From Shewanella halifaxensis HAW-EB4 (GTDB taxonomy: Bacteria > Pseudomonadota > Gammaproteobacteria > Enterobacterales > Shewanellaceae), in the NCBI RefSeq assembly GCF_000019185.1, contig NC_010334.1, forward strand, positions 1,302,001 to 1,366,000: a stretch of DNA of 64,000 nucleotides. The letters are read 5' to 3'. Below, one piece after another: positions 50,672 through 60,992 of this stretch (positions are counted from its first letter, which is position 1; every line of letters begins with the position of its first letter). Under the pieces are notes generated by a model. It worked only from the letters and a program-made list of their open reading frames with translations. It had not been told where the DNA came from and made no database searches. The translations under genes and the position numbers were made by a program.

Positions 50672-53137
50672 ATGAAAGTAATGAAATTTGGTGGAACCTC
50701 GCTTGCTAATTGGCAGCGTTTTAAAGGCGCTGCGGAGATTATCCGTCAGTCTGCTAATTCACAAGCTACAGCCGTAGTATTATCAGCCCCTGCCACCGTT
50801 ACCAACGGCTTGATTGAGATGGTTGATGTTGCAGTAAAAGGGGGGGACTACTGTGCCGTGCTAGCCAAGGTAGAACAGGTTTTTAAAGACCTTTATGCAG
50901 CAGCGGCGGTTAGCTTAAGTACAGAACAAAATATTTTGCTTAATGAGAAGCTACAGCAGCAGCTAACTTTTTGGCAGAGTAAGCTTGACGGAATGAGCTT
51001 ACTTGGCGAGTGCCCTGAAAGTGTTGAAGCACAGGTTTTGGTCGGTGGGGAGAAGCTGTCATCGGCGTTAATGGTTGAAGTGATGAAGTCTTTTAACCAT
51101 AGTGCGGATTTATTAGTGCCCGAGTCTTTACTCGTTGGTTATGGCCCACGTCTTGAGTCTGCAGTCGATATTGAAGCAAGTAAACTTCGCTTCAATGCTC
51201 TAGATTTATCTGTGGCAAAAGTATGGGTGATGCCAGGGTTTACAGCGGGTGACAGTGAAGGCAAGGTGGTCACACTCGGACGTAATGGCTCTGATTATTC
51301 TGCGGCAGTATTATCAGCTTGTATCGGCGCAAGCTGTTGTGAGATCTGGACCGATGTTGATGGTGTCTATAATACCGATCCGCGAGTGGTTGCAGATGCC
51401 AAACTTTTGTCTCAGCTTAGTTATCAAGAGGCGATGGAGGTATCTTACTTTGGTGCAAAGGTGTTACATCCTAAGACTGTAGCGCCTATCGCGCAGTACC
51501 ATATTCCGTGTTATATCCGTAATACCTTCAATCCAGAAGCCGTGGGCACATTGGTGTCAGATCAGCCCGATGAAACAGGGCTCAATGTCAAAGCCATTTC
51601 TAATCTAGACTCGCAAACGATGTTTGATGTATCAGGCCCTGGCATGAAAGGCATGGTCGGTATGGCGAGTCGTACACTTGGCGCTATTTCTCGCTCTGGT
51701 GTGTCGGTGTCCTTGATCACTCAAAGTTCCTCTGAATACAGCATCAGTTTCTGTGTCGCTACTGAAGACGCAATTAAAGCCAAGTTTGCCCTAGAGCAAG
51801 AGTTTGAACTTGAGCTTAAAAGCGACATTCTAGAGCCGATTGAGATGCGTCATGACTTAGCAATTGTCTCACTTATTGGCGATGGTATGCGCACCCACAA
51901 AGGTGTGGCCGCCAAATTCTTCCAGGCGTTAGCTCAGGCGACAGTAAATATCGTGGCTATCGCCCAGGGCTCATCTGAGCGTTCGATCTCTGCGGTGGTA
52001 GAGCAGCGCAAGACTAAGCATGCTATCGCTGCCTGTCATCAATCTTTCTTTGATGTGCAGCATTACCTAGATGTATTTCTTGTCGGCTGCGGTAATGTGG
52101 GCGCCGGTTTACTTGAGCAGATAAAGCTGCAGCGTAGCATGTTAAAAGAGCAACATATTGCTATCCGAGTCTGCGGGATCGTTAATTCGAAAAAAATGTT
52201 ACTCGATGCACAAGGTATCGACTTAGCCAACTGGCAGGGCGTATTAGCCGATTGTGAGCAAGAGGCGGATCTCGATGCTATGTTGGTATGGGCGAAGGAG
52301 CAGCAGCTACTCAACCCTGTGCTGGTGGACTGCACCTCGAGTGAATTGGTATCGAATAAATACCTAGATGTTATGAATGCAGGGCTTCATGTTGTTACGC
52401 CAAATAAGAAGGCTAACACTCGCGATATGGCGTATTACCAAGATTTAAGACAAACAGCGCTTAAGCAGCGTCGTCAGTTCCTGTATGAGACAACCGTTGG
52501 TGCGGGTCTGCCTGTTATCGATAACCTAAAAAAACTACTATTTGCTGGTGATAAGTTGCTGCGCTTTAATGGCATTTTATCGGGCAGTTTGTCTTACATT
52601 TTCGGCATGCTTGATGAAGGCATGACTCTGTCCCAAGCAACATCAATCGCCAGAGATAAATGCTTTACCGAGCCCGATCCTCGTGATGATTTAAGTGGTA
52701 TGGACGTGGCTCGTAAAGTGCTTATTCTTGCAAGGGAAGTGGGCATGGAGCTTGAGCTTAGCGATATCCATGTTGAATCTGTATTACCTGATTCATTCGA
52801 TGCCTCTGGCGACGTTAATGCCTTTATGGCTAAACTGCCGTCGTTAGATGCAGAGGTTGCCCTGCGAGTTGAAGCCGCTAAAGGACAAGGTAAAGTGCTG
52901 CGCTATGTTGGGCAGATTGATGATGAAGGCTGTAAGGTTAAAATAGTCGAAGTCGGTGCCAATGATCCGCTATACAGCGTTAAAGGGGGAGAGAATGCCC
53001 TCGCATTTTATAGCCGCTATTACCAGCCTATCCCATTTGTACTTCGAGGATATGGTGCGGGTACCGATGTTACTGCTGCGGGCGCATTTGCCGATATTTT
53101 ACGTACACTAAATTGGACTCGTGAGGTGGGGGTATGA
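50672..53137 (+). CDS. thrA: ThrA, bifunctional aspartokinase I/homoserine dehydrogenase I
   Basis: It makes aspartyl phosphate and later reduces aspartate semialdehyde to homoserine. The kinase begins MKVMKFGGTSLAN and has GRNGSDYSAAVL; two ACT-type regulatory units follow; the dehydrogenase domain starts near residue 465 (VFLVGCGNVGAGLL) and includes TPNKKANTRDMAYY. 821 residues (820 in E. coli). The start is ATG 50672 after AAGGAG; the longer frame from 50648 runs back over that ribosome site. Overlaps thrB by four bases. Confidence 0.96.
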   Translation: MKVMKFGGTSLANWQRFKGAAEIIRQSANSQATAVVLSAPATVTNGLIEMVDVAVKGGDYCAVLAKVEQVFKDLYAAAAVSLSTEQNILLNEKLQQQLTFWQSKLDGMSLLGECPESVEAQVLVGGEKLSSALMVEVMKSFNHSADLLVPESLLVGYGPRLESAVDIEASKLRFNALDLSVAKVWVMPGFTAGDSEGKVVTLGRNGSDYSAAVLSACIGASCCEIWTDVDGVYNTDPRVVADAKLLSQLSYQEAMEVSYFGAKVLHPKTVAPIAQYHIPCYIRNTFNPEAVGTLVSDQPDETGLNVKAISNLDSQTMFDVSGPGMKGMVGMASRTLGAISRSGVSVSLITQSSSEYSISFCVATEDAIKAKFALEQEFELELKSDILEPIEMRHDLAIVSLIGDGMRTHKGVAAKFFQALAQATVNIVAIAQGSSERSISAVVEQRKTKHAIAACHQSFFDVQHYLDVFLVGCGNVGAGLLEQIKLQRSMLKEQHIAIRVCGIVNSKKMLLDAQGIDLANWQGVLADCEQEADLDAMLVWAKEQQLLNPVLVDCTSSELVSNKYLDVMNAGLHVVTPNKKANTRDMAYYQDLRQTALKQRRQFLYETTVGAGLPVIDNLKKLLFAGDKLLRFNGILSGSLSYIFGMLDEGMTLSQATSIARDKCFTEPDPRDDLSGMDVARKVLILAREVGMELELSDIHVESVLPDSFDASGDVNAFMAKLPSLDAEVALRVEAAKGQGKVLRYVGQIDDEGCKVKIVEVGANDPLYSVKGGENALAFYSRYYQPIPFVLRGYGAGTDVTAAGAFADILRTLNWTREVGV

Positions 53138-54069
53138 GTGTAACCATTTATGCCCCAGCATCGATGGGCAACGTAGGCGTGGGTTTTGACCTACTGGGGG
53201 CGGCGTTAGCCCCTATTGATGGCAGTTTGCTTGGCGATAGGGTTAAGGTTGAATCTGCTGAGCAGGGACTTTCACTCATTCTTGAAGGCCATTGGGCAAG
53301 TAAGTTACCGCAAAATGAGCAAGAGAATATTGTCTATCAATGTGCAGCGTTTTTCCTCTGCCATCTAGGTAAAGACACAGGGCTTAAATTAACGTTAGAG
53401 AAGAACTTGCCTGTAGGCAGCGGACTTGGCTCGAGTGCCAGCTCGGTTGTAGCCGCGCTAATGGCATTAAATGAATTTTTTGAGCAGCCATTTAACGAGC
53501 AAGAACTGCTGCGCTTAATGGGGGAGTTCGAAGGCAAGATCAGTGGCTCAATACATTATGATAATGTTGCCCCTTGTTACTTAGGCGGAATGCAATTGAT
53601 GCTCGATACGCCTAAGACTGTTTGTGAAGCGATCCCTGAGTTTAAGCAATGGTATTGGGTGGTGGCTTACCCTGGTATTTCGCTATCAACCTCAAGAATG
53701 CGCCAATTGATGCCCAATGAATTCGATAAGCAGACGACGATCGATTTTGGTCGCTACTTAAGTGCCTTTGTACACGCATCCTATAAGCAAGATGCAGATC
53801 TAGCTATTTCGGTATTAAAGGATGTGTTGGCCGAGCCATATCGCGCGCCTGAAATCCCTAATTATCAAAATGCTAAAACGGCTTTAGCCGAGTTAGGTAT
53901 GTTCACGACAGGGATTTCAGGTAGTGGTCCGACCCTGTTTAGCATTACCGATGATCTTGATGTGGCTAAGCAAGCACAGCAATGGCTGGACGCGAACTAT
54001 GTTGAGCCTAGTAAAGGCTTCTCTCATATCTGCAGAATCGATAGCCAAGGGGCTCGTAGAGTCGACTAA
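53134..54069 (+). CDS. thrB: ThrB, homoserine kinase
   Basis: A GHMP kinase making O-phosphohomoserine. The phosphate-binding loop LPVGSGLGSSASSVVAALM and the start APASMGNVGVGFDLLG are typical; 311 residues (310 in E. coli). Begins with the ATGA overlap on thrA, indicating coupled translation. Confidence 0.96.
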   Translation: MSVTIYAPASMGNVGVGFDLLGAALAPIDGSLLGDRVKVESAEQGLSLILEGHWASKLPQNEQENIVYQCAAFFLCHLGKDTGLKLTLEKNLPVGSGLGSSASSVVAALMALNEFFEQPFNEQELLRLMGEFEGKISGSIHYDNVAPCYLGGMQLMLDTPKTVCEAIPEFKQWYWVVAYPGISLSTSRMRQLMPNEFDKQTTIDFGRYLSAFVHASYKQDADLAISVLKDVLAEPYRAPEIPNYQNAKTALAELGMFTTGISGSGPTLFSITDDLDVAKQAQQWLDANYVEPSKGFSHICRIDSQGARRVD

Positions 54070-54113
54070 GCGTCTTAACTAGACCCAATGAACAGAATTT
54101 TAAGGAAGTCATT

Positions 54114-55400
54114 ATGGAGTTATATAACCTAAAGCACCCGTCACAGGTGGTGAGCTTTACTGAAGCGGTCAAGTTAGGCCTTGGAAAGGACAGAGGTCTA
54201 TTTTTCCCAAAACAGATCCCACAGTTGCAAGATGTCGATAGCTTATTGGCGCTGCCATTTGTAGAGAGAAGTAAGAAAGTCATTGGTGCTTGGTTGGCCT
54301 CTGAGCTTGGCCAAGATACTGTTGATAGATTGGTAGAGCGTGCCTTTAACTTTGAGCTGCCATTAGTGAAGGCTGATAGCAATCTGTATAGTTTGGAGTT
54401 GTTTCATGGTCCAACGCTTGCGTTTAAAGATTTTGGCGCCCGCTTTATGGCCCAGTGTTTAAATGAACTAGCTAAATCAGAAAAGATTAACATTCTCACA
54501 GCCACCTCTGGCGACACTGGGGCTGCGGTAGCAGATGCATTCTATGGCTTAGATAATATTAATGTGGTGGTGCTGTATCCAAAAGGCAAAATCAGCGTAC
54601 TACAGGAGAAGATGTTTACCACATTAGGAAACAATATCCATACGGTTGCGGTAGAGTCAGACTTTGATGCGTGCCAAACTTTGGTAAAGCAATCATTTGA
54701 AGATCTCGATATTAGGGAGGGTTTGCATCTTAACTCGGCAAACTCAATTAATATCAGCCGTTTGCTTGCTCAAATTTGCTATTACTTCGAAGCGGTTGCA
54801 CAGTTTAAGCAACATAATGAAAGCGATCCCGTGATTGCCGTACCCAGTGGTAACTTTGGTAACCTAACGGCTGGCTTATTTGCTAAAGCCATGGGGCTAC
54901 CTATCAAGCGATTTATTGCTGCCACAAACAGTAATGATACCGTACCTCGCTATTTAGATAGTGGCAAATGGCAGCCAGAAACCACCGTCGCGACGATGTC
55001 CAATGCGATGGATGTGGCCGAGCCGAGTAACTGGCCACGTGTCGAAGCGATTGTAGAGGTTATGGATTGGTCTTTGGAGGATATTGTTGGCTTGGGGATC
55101 ACTGAGACGCAAACAGCGGCTTCGGTGCAAGCGCTGAATAGCGCTGGGTACCTTTCAGAGCCTCACGCTGCCATTGCTGCTTTGGCACTTAAGCAAACTA
55201 TGTCTGCAGATGAGAAGGGAATATTCTTAGCAACGGCTCATCCGGCTAAATTTAATGAGGTTGTGGAAGAGATCCTCAATATTGAGCTAGCCTTACCTGA
55301 GCCATTAGCTCGTGTCGTCCCGAAAGCTATTTGGTCTGCAGAGTTACCAGCAGATTTTGCGCTGTTAAAACAACATCTTTTCAAGGTGTTGCTAGATTAA
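54114..55400 (+). CDS. thrC: ThrC, threonine synthase
   Basis: A PLP enzyme converting O-phosphohomoserine to threonine. The PLP lysine is in FHGPTLAFKDFGARF. The ATSGDTGAAVADAFYG loop follows. Length 428 equals the E. coli enzyme. It starts 44 bp after thrB and ends the operon at a terminator. Confidence 0.96.
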   Translation: MELYNLKHPSQVVSFTEAVKLGLGKDRGLFFPKQIPQLQDVDSLLALPFVERSKKVIGAWLASELGQDTVDRLVERAFNFELPLVKADSNLYSLELFHGPTLAFKDFGARFMAQCLNELAKSEKINILTATSGDTGAAVADAFYGLDNINVVVLYPKGKISVLQEKMFTTLGNNIHTVAVESDFDACQTLVKQSFEDLDIREGLHLNSANSINISRLLAQICYYFEAVAQFKQHNESDPVIAVPSGNFGNLTAGLFAKAMGLPIKRFIAATNSNDTVPRYLDSGKWQPETTVATMSNAMDVAEPSNWPRVEAIVEVMDWSLEDIVGLGITETQTAASVQALNSAGYLSEPHAAIAALALKQTMSADEKGIFLATAHPAKFNEVVEEILNIELALPEPLARVVPKAIWSAELPADFALLKQHLFKVLLD

Positions 55401-55442
55401 CTGGGCTGGTTAAATAGGATAAAACATAAATGTTACTTAAAT

Positions 55443-55472
55443 AAGGAAGCTGTTAAGGCTTCCTTTTTTTGT
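55443..55472 (+). terminator. Terminator after thrC
   Basis: AAGGAAGC and GCTTCCTT pair around seven bases, then a T run. Confidence 0.82.
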
Positions 55473-55594
55473 TGATAAATTGTGGGTAGCAATTTAAATA
55501 TGCAGCTGTGTTTCAAATTGTTTTTTCACCTATTTAATTGTTATCTGTTTTTTTTAACAGTTGAAACCAAGTGTGACAGCTAAAGCTGATGCGG

Positions 55595-55610
55595 TGCGAT
55601 CTGTATCACT
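55595..55610 (+). promoter_or_regulatory. Weak CRP-like site
   Basis: TGCGA-N6-TCACT agrees with TGTGA-N6-TCACA at eight of ten positions, 59 bp before the lipoprotein gene. Confidence 0.25.
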
Positions 55611-55668
55611 ATTTTTAATGGCAAATTTTTATATCGTGCGCCGCAGTTTTTAAATTGGAGTCGGTATT

Positions 55669-55959
55669 GTGTTTCGTTTTGTCATAGCTATTTTATGCGT
55701 TAGCCTTTTAAGTGGTTGTGCGAGTGAAGAGTTTGAACTTTATCATCGGATCAACGAAGCTTATGACTTTGAAGTAACCCACTGTGACAGTTTTGCCATG
55801 GTGACTGGAATTGGACGGGGCGATAATGCACTCGCTGACGCAAGATTGAGCGCCATTAAGCAAGGTGAAGAGCTTAAAGGCACCCATATCGTATGGTTGC
55901 AATCAGACTTAGGCGAGCCTACCAAAGTGGTTGCAGTGATCTACAAATGTTTAATGTAG
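55669..55959 (+). CDS. Small lipoprotein, DUF4156-like
   Basis: A 96-residue lipoprotein with lipobox LLSGC (acyl Cys at residue 17), then a compact domain with Cys residues in VTHCDSF and VIYKCLM. It resembles the DUF4156/RcsF-like group, envelope proteins with a small alpha/beta fold; function unknown. GTG start at 55669 with TTGGAG upstream. Convergent with nfo. Confidence 0.6.
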   Translation: MFRFVIAILCVSLLSGCASEEFELYHRINEAYDFEVTHCDSFAMVTGIGRGDNALADARLSAIKQGEELKGTHIVWLQSDLGEPTKVVAVIYKCLM

Positions 55960-55976
55960 CAAATTAGGAATTAAGA

Positions 55977-56831
55977 TCACTGCTTAGCGAGAAAACGTAA
56001 CCAGTTAATCTCTTCCTGCCAGATCTCTGGGCGTATCGTTTCTAAAATAAGTGGGATCCCTTTAATCACATCTAGCTTCATCAAGCTAGCAAACGCTTGC
56101 TGACCTATTTCACCTTGCCCTAAGGATTCATGGCGGTCGACTCTACTATTAAGCGCTGTTTTACTGTCATTCAAATGCATGGCTTTCAGGTATTGATTAC
56201 CCACGACCTTATCGAAAAGATCAAAGGTTTGCTTGCAAGCCTCTTGGGTGCGAATATCATAACCTGCTGCAAACAGGTGACAAGTATCGATACAGACGCC
56301 AACCCTAGACTTATCTTCCACACCATTGATGATCTGCGCTAACTGTTCGAATGAGTGCCCAAGATTGGAACCTTGGCCTGCGGTATTTTCGATTACAGCG
56401 GTCACGCCAGATGAACGTTCTAAGGCTAAGTTTATCGATTCACTAATTTTTGCTAAGCAGTCATCGATAGGTATTTTTCTTAGGTGACTACCAGGGTGAA
56501 AGTTCAATAAACTAAGGCCTATCTGTTCGCAGCGTTGCATTTCGTCATAGAAGGCCTGACGAGATTTTTCTAACAGCTCATCATCTGGGTGACCCAAATT
56601 AATCAAGTAACTATCGTGAGGCAAAATGGATTCGAGGCTGATATTAGCGTCGTGACAATGCTGCTTGAATAGTAATATTTGCTTCTCTTCGAGGTCATTC
56701 GCCTGCCAGCGACGTTGGTTTTTGGTAAACAGAGCAAAAGCATTCGCGCCAATCGCTGCGGCATTTAGTGGAGCATTGGCGATACCGCCAGCGGCGCTAA
56801 CATGGGCGCCAATAAGGTGTGAAGCTTGCAT
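55977..56831 (-). CDS. nfo: Nfo, endonuclease IV
   Basis: An AP endonuclease of base-excision repair with a TIM barrel and three metals. The start SHLIGAHVSAAGG, ligand motifs FHPGSHL, IENTAGQGSNLG, CIDTCHLFAAGYD and HLNDSK are clear. 284 residues (285 in E. coli). Confidence 0.96.
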   Translation of the reverse strand: MQASHLIGAHVSAAGGIANAPLNAAAIGANAFALFTKNQRRWQANDLEEKQILLFKQHCHDANISLESILPHDSYLINLGHPDDELLEKSRQAFYDEMQRCEQIGLSLLNFHPGSHLRKIPIDDCLAKISESINLALERSSGVTAVIENTAGQGSNLGHSFEQLAQIINGVEDKSRVGVCIDTCHLFAAGYDIRTQEACKQTFDLFDKVVGNQYLKAMHLNDSKTALNSRVDRHESLGQGEIGQQAFASLMKLDVIKGIPLILETIRPEIWQEEINWLRFLAKQ

Positions 56832-57060
56832 CTGGATCTGTTCCGTTATTGATTTCTATTTTTGGTATTATGCCACGGTAGCGTAAAAGTGGTTTAGATC
56901 ACTCTGTGAATATTTATTTTCAGAGTGCTCGACACCCACAAGTCTTTGTTAGTTAATCTAAAGTTAGTTGATCTTTATCATTAGTCTTGTTGTAATTCAC
57001 TTGTTATATTGGGTGTTCTTTATACGATTTACTAATATTAACGGTAGTGGTGGAATTAGG

Positions 57061-57612
57061 ATGGAGAAGACTATGCTGGCGAGACTCATGCACGATCATA
57101 AGCATATTGCTATTTTACTTAAGGTCTTAAAGAATAAATACACTAAGCTGTCCGCCGGTGAAGCGATAAACTATAACCTAGTGCGAGATATAGTGGAGTA
57201 TATGCAGAGTTATGCAGAGCATAGCCATCATCCGTTAGAAGAGGTCATTTCAGAGTTTTATTGGAATAAGCTTGGTCGAGCACATATCAATGAAAAGCTG
57301 ACTTCTGAGCATCAGAAGTTAGGCGAGGCCTCCGCGTCTCTAATGGCGACATTAAACCTCATTTTGAATGATACCGTGGTATCGAAAGAGCAGTTAGTTG
57401 CCGATCTAGAAAGTTATGTGCGGATGCAGCAAGCGCATATGGAATTTGAGGAGTCGACGGTATTTCCGAAATGGAAGGAGGTCATTACCGATGATGACTG
57501 GCACGTGGTCGCGGCCATGTGTAATGCTCGCTTAATTGATGACCCTCTGTTTAGTGATAGTGATAAGGTTCTGTTTGAAGAGCTTAGAGAGTACTTGAAC
57601 ACCGCAGAATAA
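57061..57612 (+). CDS. Hemerythrin domain protein
   Basis: An alpha-helical HHE protein; two iron atoms are bound by clustered His and Glu (LMHDHKHIA, YAEHSHHPLEE, SEHQKLGE, QAHMEFEEST). Such proteins sense or buffer oxygen or nitric oxide. The start at 57061 (MEKTMLARLMHDH; GGTGG upstream) gives 183 residues; the frame opens earlier at 56968 with a hydrophobic stretch that is probably not used. It fits the NO theme of the window. Confidence 0.8.
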   Translation: MEKTMLARLMHDHKHIAILLKVLKNKYTKLSAGEAINYNLVRDIVEYMQSYAEHSHHPLEEVISEFYWNKLGRAHINEKLTSEHQKLGEASASLMATLNLILNDTVVSKEQLVADLESYVRMQQAHMEFEESTVFPKWKEVITDDDWHVVAAMCNARLIDDPLFSDSDKVLFEELREYLNTAE

Positions 57613-57658
57613 CGATTTTGTCGAACCTGTGGTATTTTGTTGTTCGAGTAAAATTAAA

Positions 57659-57682
57659 GAAGAGCGCTTTAAGCGCTCTTCT
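57659..57682. terminator. Hairpin between hemerythrin and DUF3545 genes
   Basis: GAAGAGCGCTT and AAGCGCTCTTC are exact complements; it lies between convergent genes. Confidence 0.65.
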
Positions 57683-57690
57683 ATTTGGTT

Positions 57691-57876
57691 TTACATCAGG
57701 AGGGTATCAAGCTCGCCACTGAAATTATTATCTATCTCTTGAAGTTCTTTAAGTAAACGGTGCTTTTCCTTTAGAGCTTCAATTTCACGCCACTTCCGCT
57801 TTTTATTGGAGCTTCTTGAGCGGCTTGGCTTCTCAACTACACTATCTAGCGCACTACCATAATCGAGTCGATTCAT
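57691..57876 (-). CDS. Small coiled-coil protein, DUF3545-like
   Basis: 61 residues: a charged N-terminal stretch of Ser/Arg/Lys, then RKWREIEALKEKHRLLKELQEID, which looks like a short coiled coil. The pattern matches the DUF3545 family found in Shewanella and Vibrio; function unknown. AGGAGG just upstream of ATG 57876 supports translation. Confidence 0.65.
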   Translation of the reverse strand: MNRLDYGSALDSVVEKPSRSRSSNKKRKWREIEALKEKHRLLKELQEIDNNFSGELDTLLM

Positions 57877-58054
57877 GGCAACCTCCTGTTTTTTTATTTT
57901 GTCTTCAATTTAATAGCATGATTTTTGCTCACCTTGCAATCAAAATGTTTCAGGAATGTTAAATTGGACGAATGTTTAATGTTTTAGTATGAGAGGAGGT
58001 GAGATAAATATGGTCTTTTTTTTAAGCTATATGGAATGCTTGGCTGTAAAAAAC

Positions 58055-58084
58055 AAAAAAGCCAGTAGAAACTGGCTTTTTTAT
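58055..58084 (-). terminator. Terminator after pgi
   Basis: AAAAAGCCAGT and ACTGGCTTTTT pair around AGAA; A and T runs on both sides make it usable in either direction. Confidence 0.8.
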
Positions 58085-58099
58085 AGCTTGAGTACGAGC

Positions 58100-59737
58100 T
58101 TAGATATTTCCTTGCCTAAACAGGTTAATCAAACCATTACTAGAAGTGTCGAGCTCATCGGCATCTTTACTTGCCGTGAGGCGATCGAGAACATCGTTGC
58201 CTAGTTGCTTACCAAGCTCGACTCCCCACTGATCAAATGAGTTAATCTGCCAAATAGCACCTTGAACAAATGTTCTGTGTTCATATAGAGCAATTAATGC
58301 ACCTAACGTTGAAGGAGTAAGCTTATCCATTAAGATGGTATTGCTCGGCTTATTACCCGGCATCACCTTATGTTTAGCGATAAGTTGCTTCTGCTCATCG
58401 TTAAGGCTACTAGAGCTTAACTCTGCTAATGCTTCTTCATAGGTTCTACCTTGCATCAATGCTTGGGTTTGACCAAAGCAGTTTGAAGCAAGTTGAACAT
58501 GATGCTCACCCACCGGGTTGTGGCTGTTGAGTGGCATAATGAAGTCGGCTGGAATGAGTGCCGTTCCTTGATGCAATAGCTGGTGGTATGCGTGTTGACC
58601 GTTAGTTCCTTCGCCGCCCCAAATTACAGGTCCAGTGCTGTAATCAACATCGGTACCATTTAGGGTGACAGACTTACCGTTACTCTCCATATCTAGCTGC
58701 TGAAAGTAAGCTGGCAGGCCTCTTAGGTAATGATCATAAGTTAACACTACATGAGACTGAGCATTGAAAAAATTACCATACCATAGTGAGAATAAGCCCA
58801 TAATAACGGGCATATTGTCTTCTAATGGAGTATTGGCAAAGTGTTCATCCATCTCATGAGCACCGGCTAATAACTCGCGAAAGTTATCCATACCGATTAG
58901 CAGAGCGATAGGTAATCCAATTGCAGACCAAAGTGAATAGCGACCACCGACCCAGTCCCACATAGGGAAGATGTTATCGGCATCGATACCAAACTCCGTT
59001 GCCTTAGCGACATTTGAGCTCACAGCGACAAAGTGCTTAGCAACATCAGATTGTGATGCACCTTGTCCTAAAAACCACGCTTTAGCGGTAAGCGTATTGG
59101 TTAACGTTTCTTGAGTACCAAAAGATTTAGAAGACATCACAAACAAGGTGGTTTGCGGGTCTAGGCCTTTTAGTTTTTCAGTGATAGAGGTTCCATCAAC
59201 ATTTGCCACAAAATGGCAATTTAGCTCACCCGTCCAATATGGACGCAATGCTTGAGAAACGATTTTAGGCCCTAAGAAAGAGCCGCCAATACCGATACTG
59301 ACGACGTCAGTAATGGCTTTACCTGTGTAGCCTTTCCAGCTTCCGGATGTAAGCGACTCGACGAACTCACTCATTTTTGCCAGTGTTTGCTGAACCTCGG
59401 CGACAATATTATTGCCATCGACAATAATAACTTTGTCTGCTGGTGCACGAAGAGCCGTGTGTAGTACCGCTCTTTGTTCTGTGTTGTTGATTGCTTCTCC
59501 AGCAAACATCGCCTTAATTTTTGATTCAAGCTGAGTGTCTTTCGCCAGCTTAAATAAAAGAGACATCGTCTCTTGTGAGGCGCGGTTTTTAGAGTAATCT
59601 AGAAACAATCCACAGGCCTGAGTCGACATGTCATTAAAACGCTGAGGTTCTGTGCTAAATAGCTCGCGCATATGGGAAAGCGTTTTACTGTGCTTTTCTA
59701 ATGCTTGCCAAGTGGCTTGTTGAGTGAGTTCAGTCAT
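58100..59737 (-). CDS. pgi: Pgi, glucose-6-phosphate isomerase
   Basis: Interconverts glucose 6-phosphate and fructose 6-phosphate. SIGIGGSFLGPKIV, GGRYSLWSAIGLPIAL and MESNGKSV are signature stretches; the catalytic Glu lies in WGGEGTNGQHAYHQLLHQG. 545 residues (549 in E. coli). It begins 17 bp after tal, in one operon. Confidence 0.95.
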   Translation of the reverse strand: MTELTQQATWQALEKHSKTLSHMRELFSTEPQRFNDMSTQACGLFLDYSKNRASQETMSLLFKLAKDTQLESKIKAMFAGEAINNTEQRAVLHTALRAPADKVIIVDGNNIVAEVQQTLAKMSEFVESLTSGSWKGYTGKAITDVVSIGIGGSFLGPKIVSQALRPYWTGELNCHFVANVDGTSITEKLKGLDPQTTLFVMSSKSFGTQETLTNTLTAKAWFLGQGASQSDVAKHFVAVSSNVAKATEFGIDADNIFPMWDWVGGRYSLWSAIGLPIALLIGMDNFRELLAGAHEMDEHFANTPLEDNMPVIMGLFSLWYGNFFNAQSHVVLTYDHYLRGLPAYFQQLDMESNGKSVTLNGTDVDYSTGPVIWGGEGTNGQHAYHQLLHQGTALIPADFIMPLNSHNPVGEHHVQLASNCFGQTQALMQGRTYEEALAELSSSSLNDEQKQLIAKHKVMPGNKPSNTILMDKLTPSTLGALIALYEHRTFVQGAIWQINSFDQWGVELGKQLGNDVLDRLTASKDADELDTSSNGLINLFRQGNI

Positions 59738-59753
59738 TTTTTTGTCCTATTGA

Positions 59754-60710
59754 TTAAGACGAAAGTTTGTTTTTTAGCATAACTTCAAGCTTACCTTGGT
59801 CGATAGCGAAGTTGCGAATACCTTCAGCAAGCTTTTCAACTGCCATTGCGTCTTCGTTAAATTCCCAGCGGAACTGCGCTTCAGTCATTTCAGCTTCGGG
59901 TGCAACAACTTCAGTTGCTGGCAGTAGCTTTTGTACAATAGGAGTCGTGCTGTTTTGTAGCTCTTCAAGTAGAGCTGGGCCAATGGTTAGTCTGTCACAA
60001 CCAGCAAGCTCGATAATTTCGCCTGTGTTTCTGAAGCTTGCGCCCATTACAACAGTATTAAAGCCATGACGCTTATAGTAGTTATAGATGCTTGTTACCG
60101 AGACGACACCTGGATCTTCAGTCGCTGAGAATTCAAGACCAGTATCTTTCTTATACCAATCTAGGATACGGCCAACGAATGGAGAAATAAGGTAAGCACC
60201 TGCTTCTGCACATGCACGTGCCTGAGCAAAGCTAAATAGTAGCGTTAGGTTACAGTTAATGCCTTCTTGCTCAAGTTGCTTGGCGGCGCAAATGCCTTCC
60301 CATGTTGACGCTAGCTTAATAAGGATACGAGACTTGTCGATACCTGCAGCTTGATAAAGATTGATAAGTTTATGCGCTTTTGTGATTGATGCCTCTTTAT
60401 CAAATGATAAACGCGCATCAACTTCTGTAGAAATACGACCAGGAACAATTTTTAAGATCTCAAGACCGATATTAACCGCAAGTTTATCCCCAGCATCTTC
60501 AACCTGCTGCGCTAGGTCGTCACTTTGGCTTTTAGCCCAATCGATAGCGTTTTCGATTAATGCACTGTACTCAGGAATTTCTGATGCTTTTAAAATAAGA
60601 GAGGGGTTAGTCGTTGCATCTTCTGGCTGGTAACGCTTTATGGCTTCAATATCGCCAGTATCGGCAACAATGGTCGTGAAAGGTTTAAGTTGTTCTAATG
60701 TGTTGGCCAT
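59754..60710 (-). CDS. tal: Tal, transaldolase
   Basis: Transfers a dihydroxyacetone unit between sugar phosphates in the non-oxidative pentose phosphate path. The Schiff-base lysine is in [12 protein letters not shown] and [10 protein letters not shown] opens the domain. 318 residues (317 in E. coli TalB). Upstream of pgi on the minus strand. Confidence 0.95.
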
Positions 60711-60941
60711 ATGTATTACATCCTTACTCTAGGAACAGCATCTATTGGACAATTAATTTAGCAGCTATTAAAAGCCATTTGAATGAACTTTCCAACTATA
60801 TATGAAAAAAAATTACACAAAAGTTGCTAAAAATCATTTAAATTGACTGTTTTAGTAATCTAAGTACGAAAACTTGCTAATAATTGGGGCTCGTTAAAAG
60901 TTTGATCAAGAAGTATAGCGTTTTTATAAACCCATCATATT

Positions 60942-60978
60942 AAAAAAGCCCACGGTTGTGATAGCCGTGAGCTTTTGG
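60942..60978 (-). terminator. Terminator after ompA-like gene
   Basis: On the minus strand GCTCACGGCTATCACAACCGTGGGC forms a stem (ends CTCACGG/CCGTGGG), then a T run. Confidence 0.6.
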
Positions 60979-60992
60979 TAAAGAGCATAATT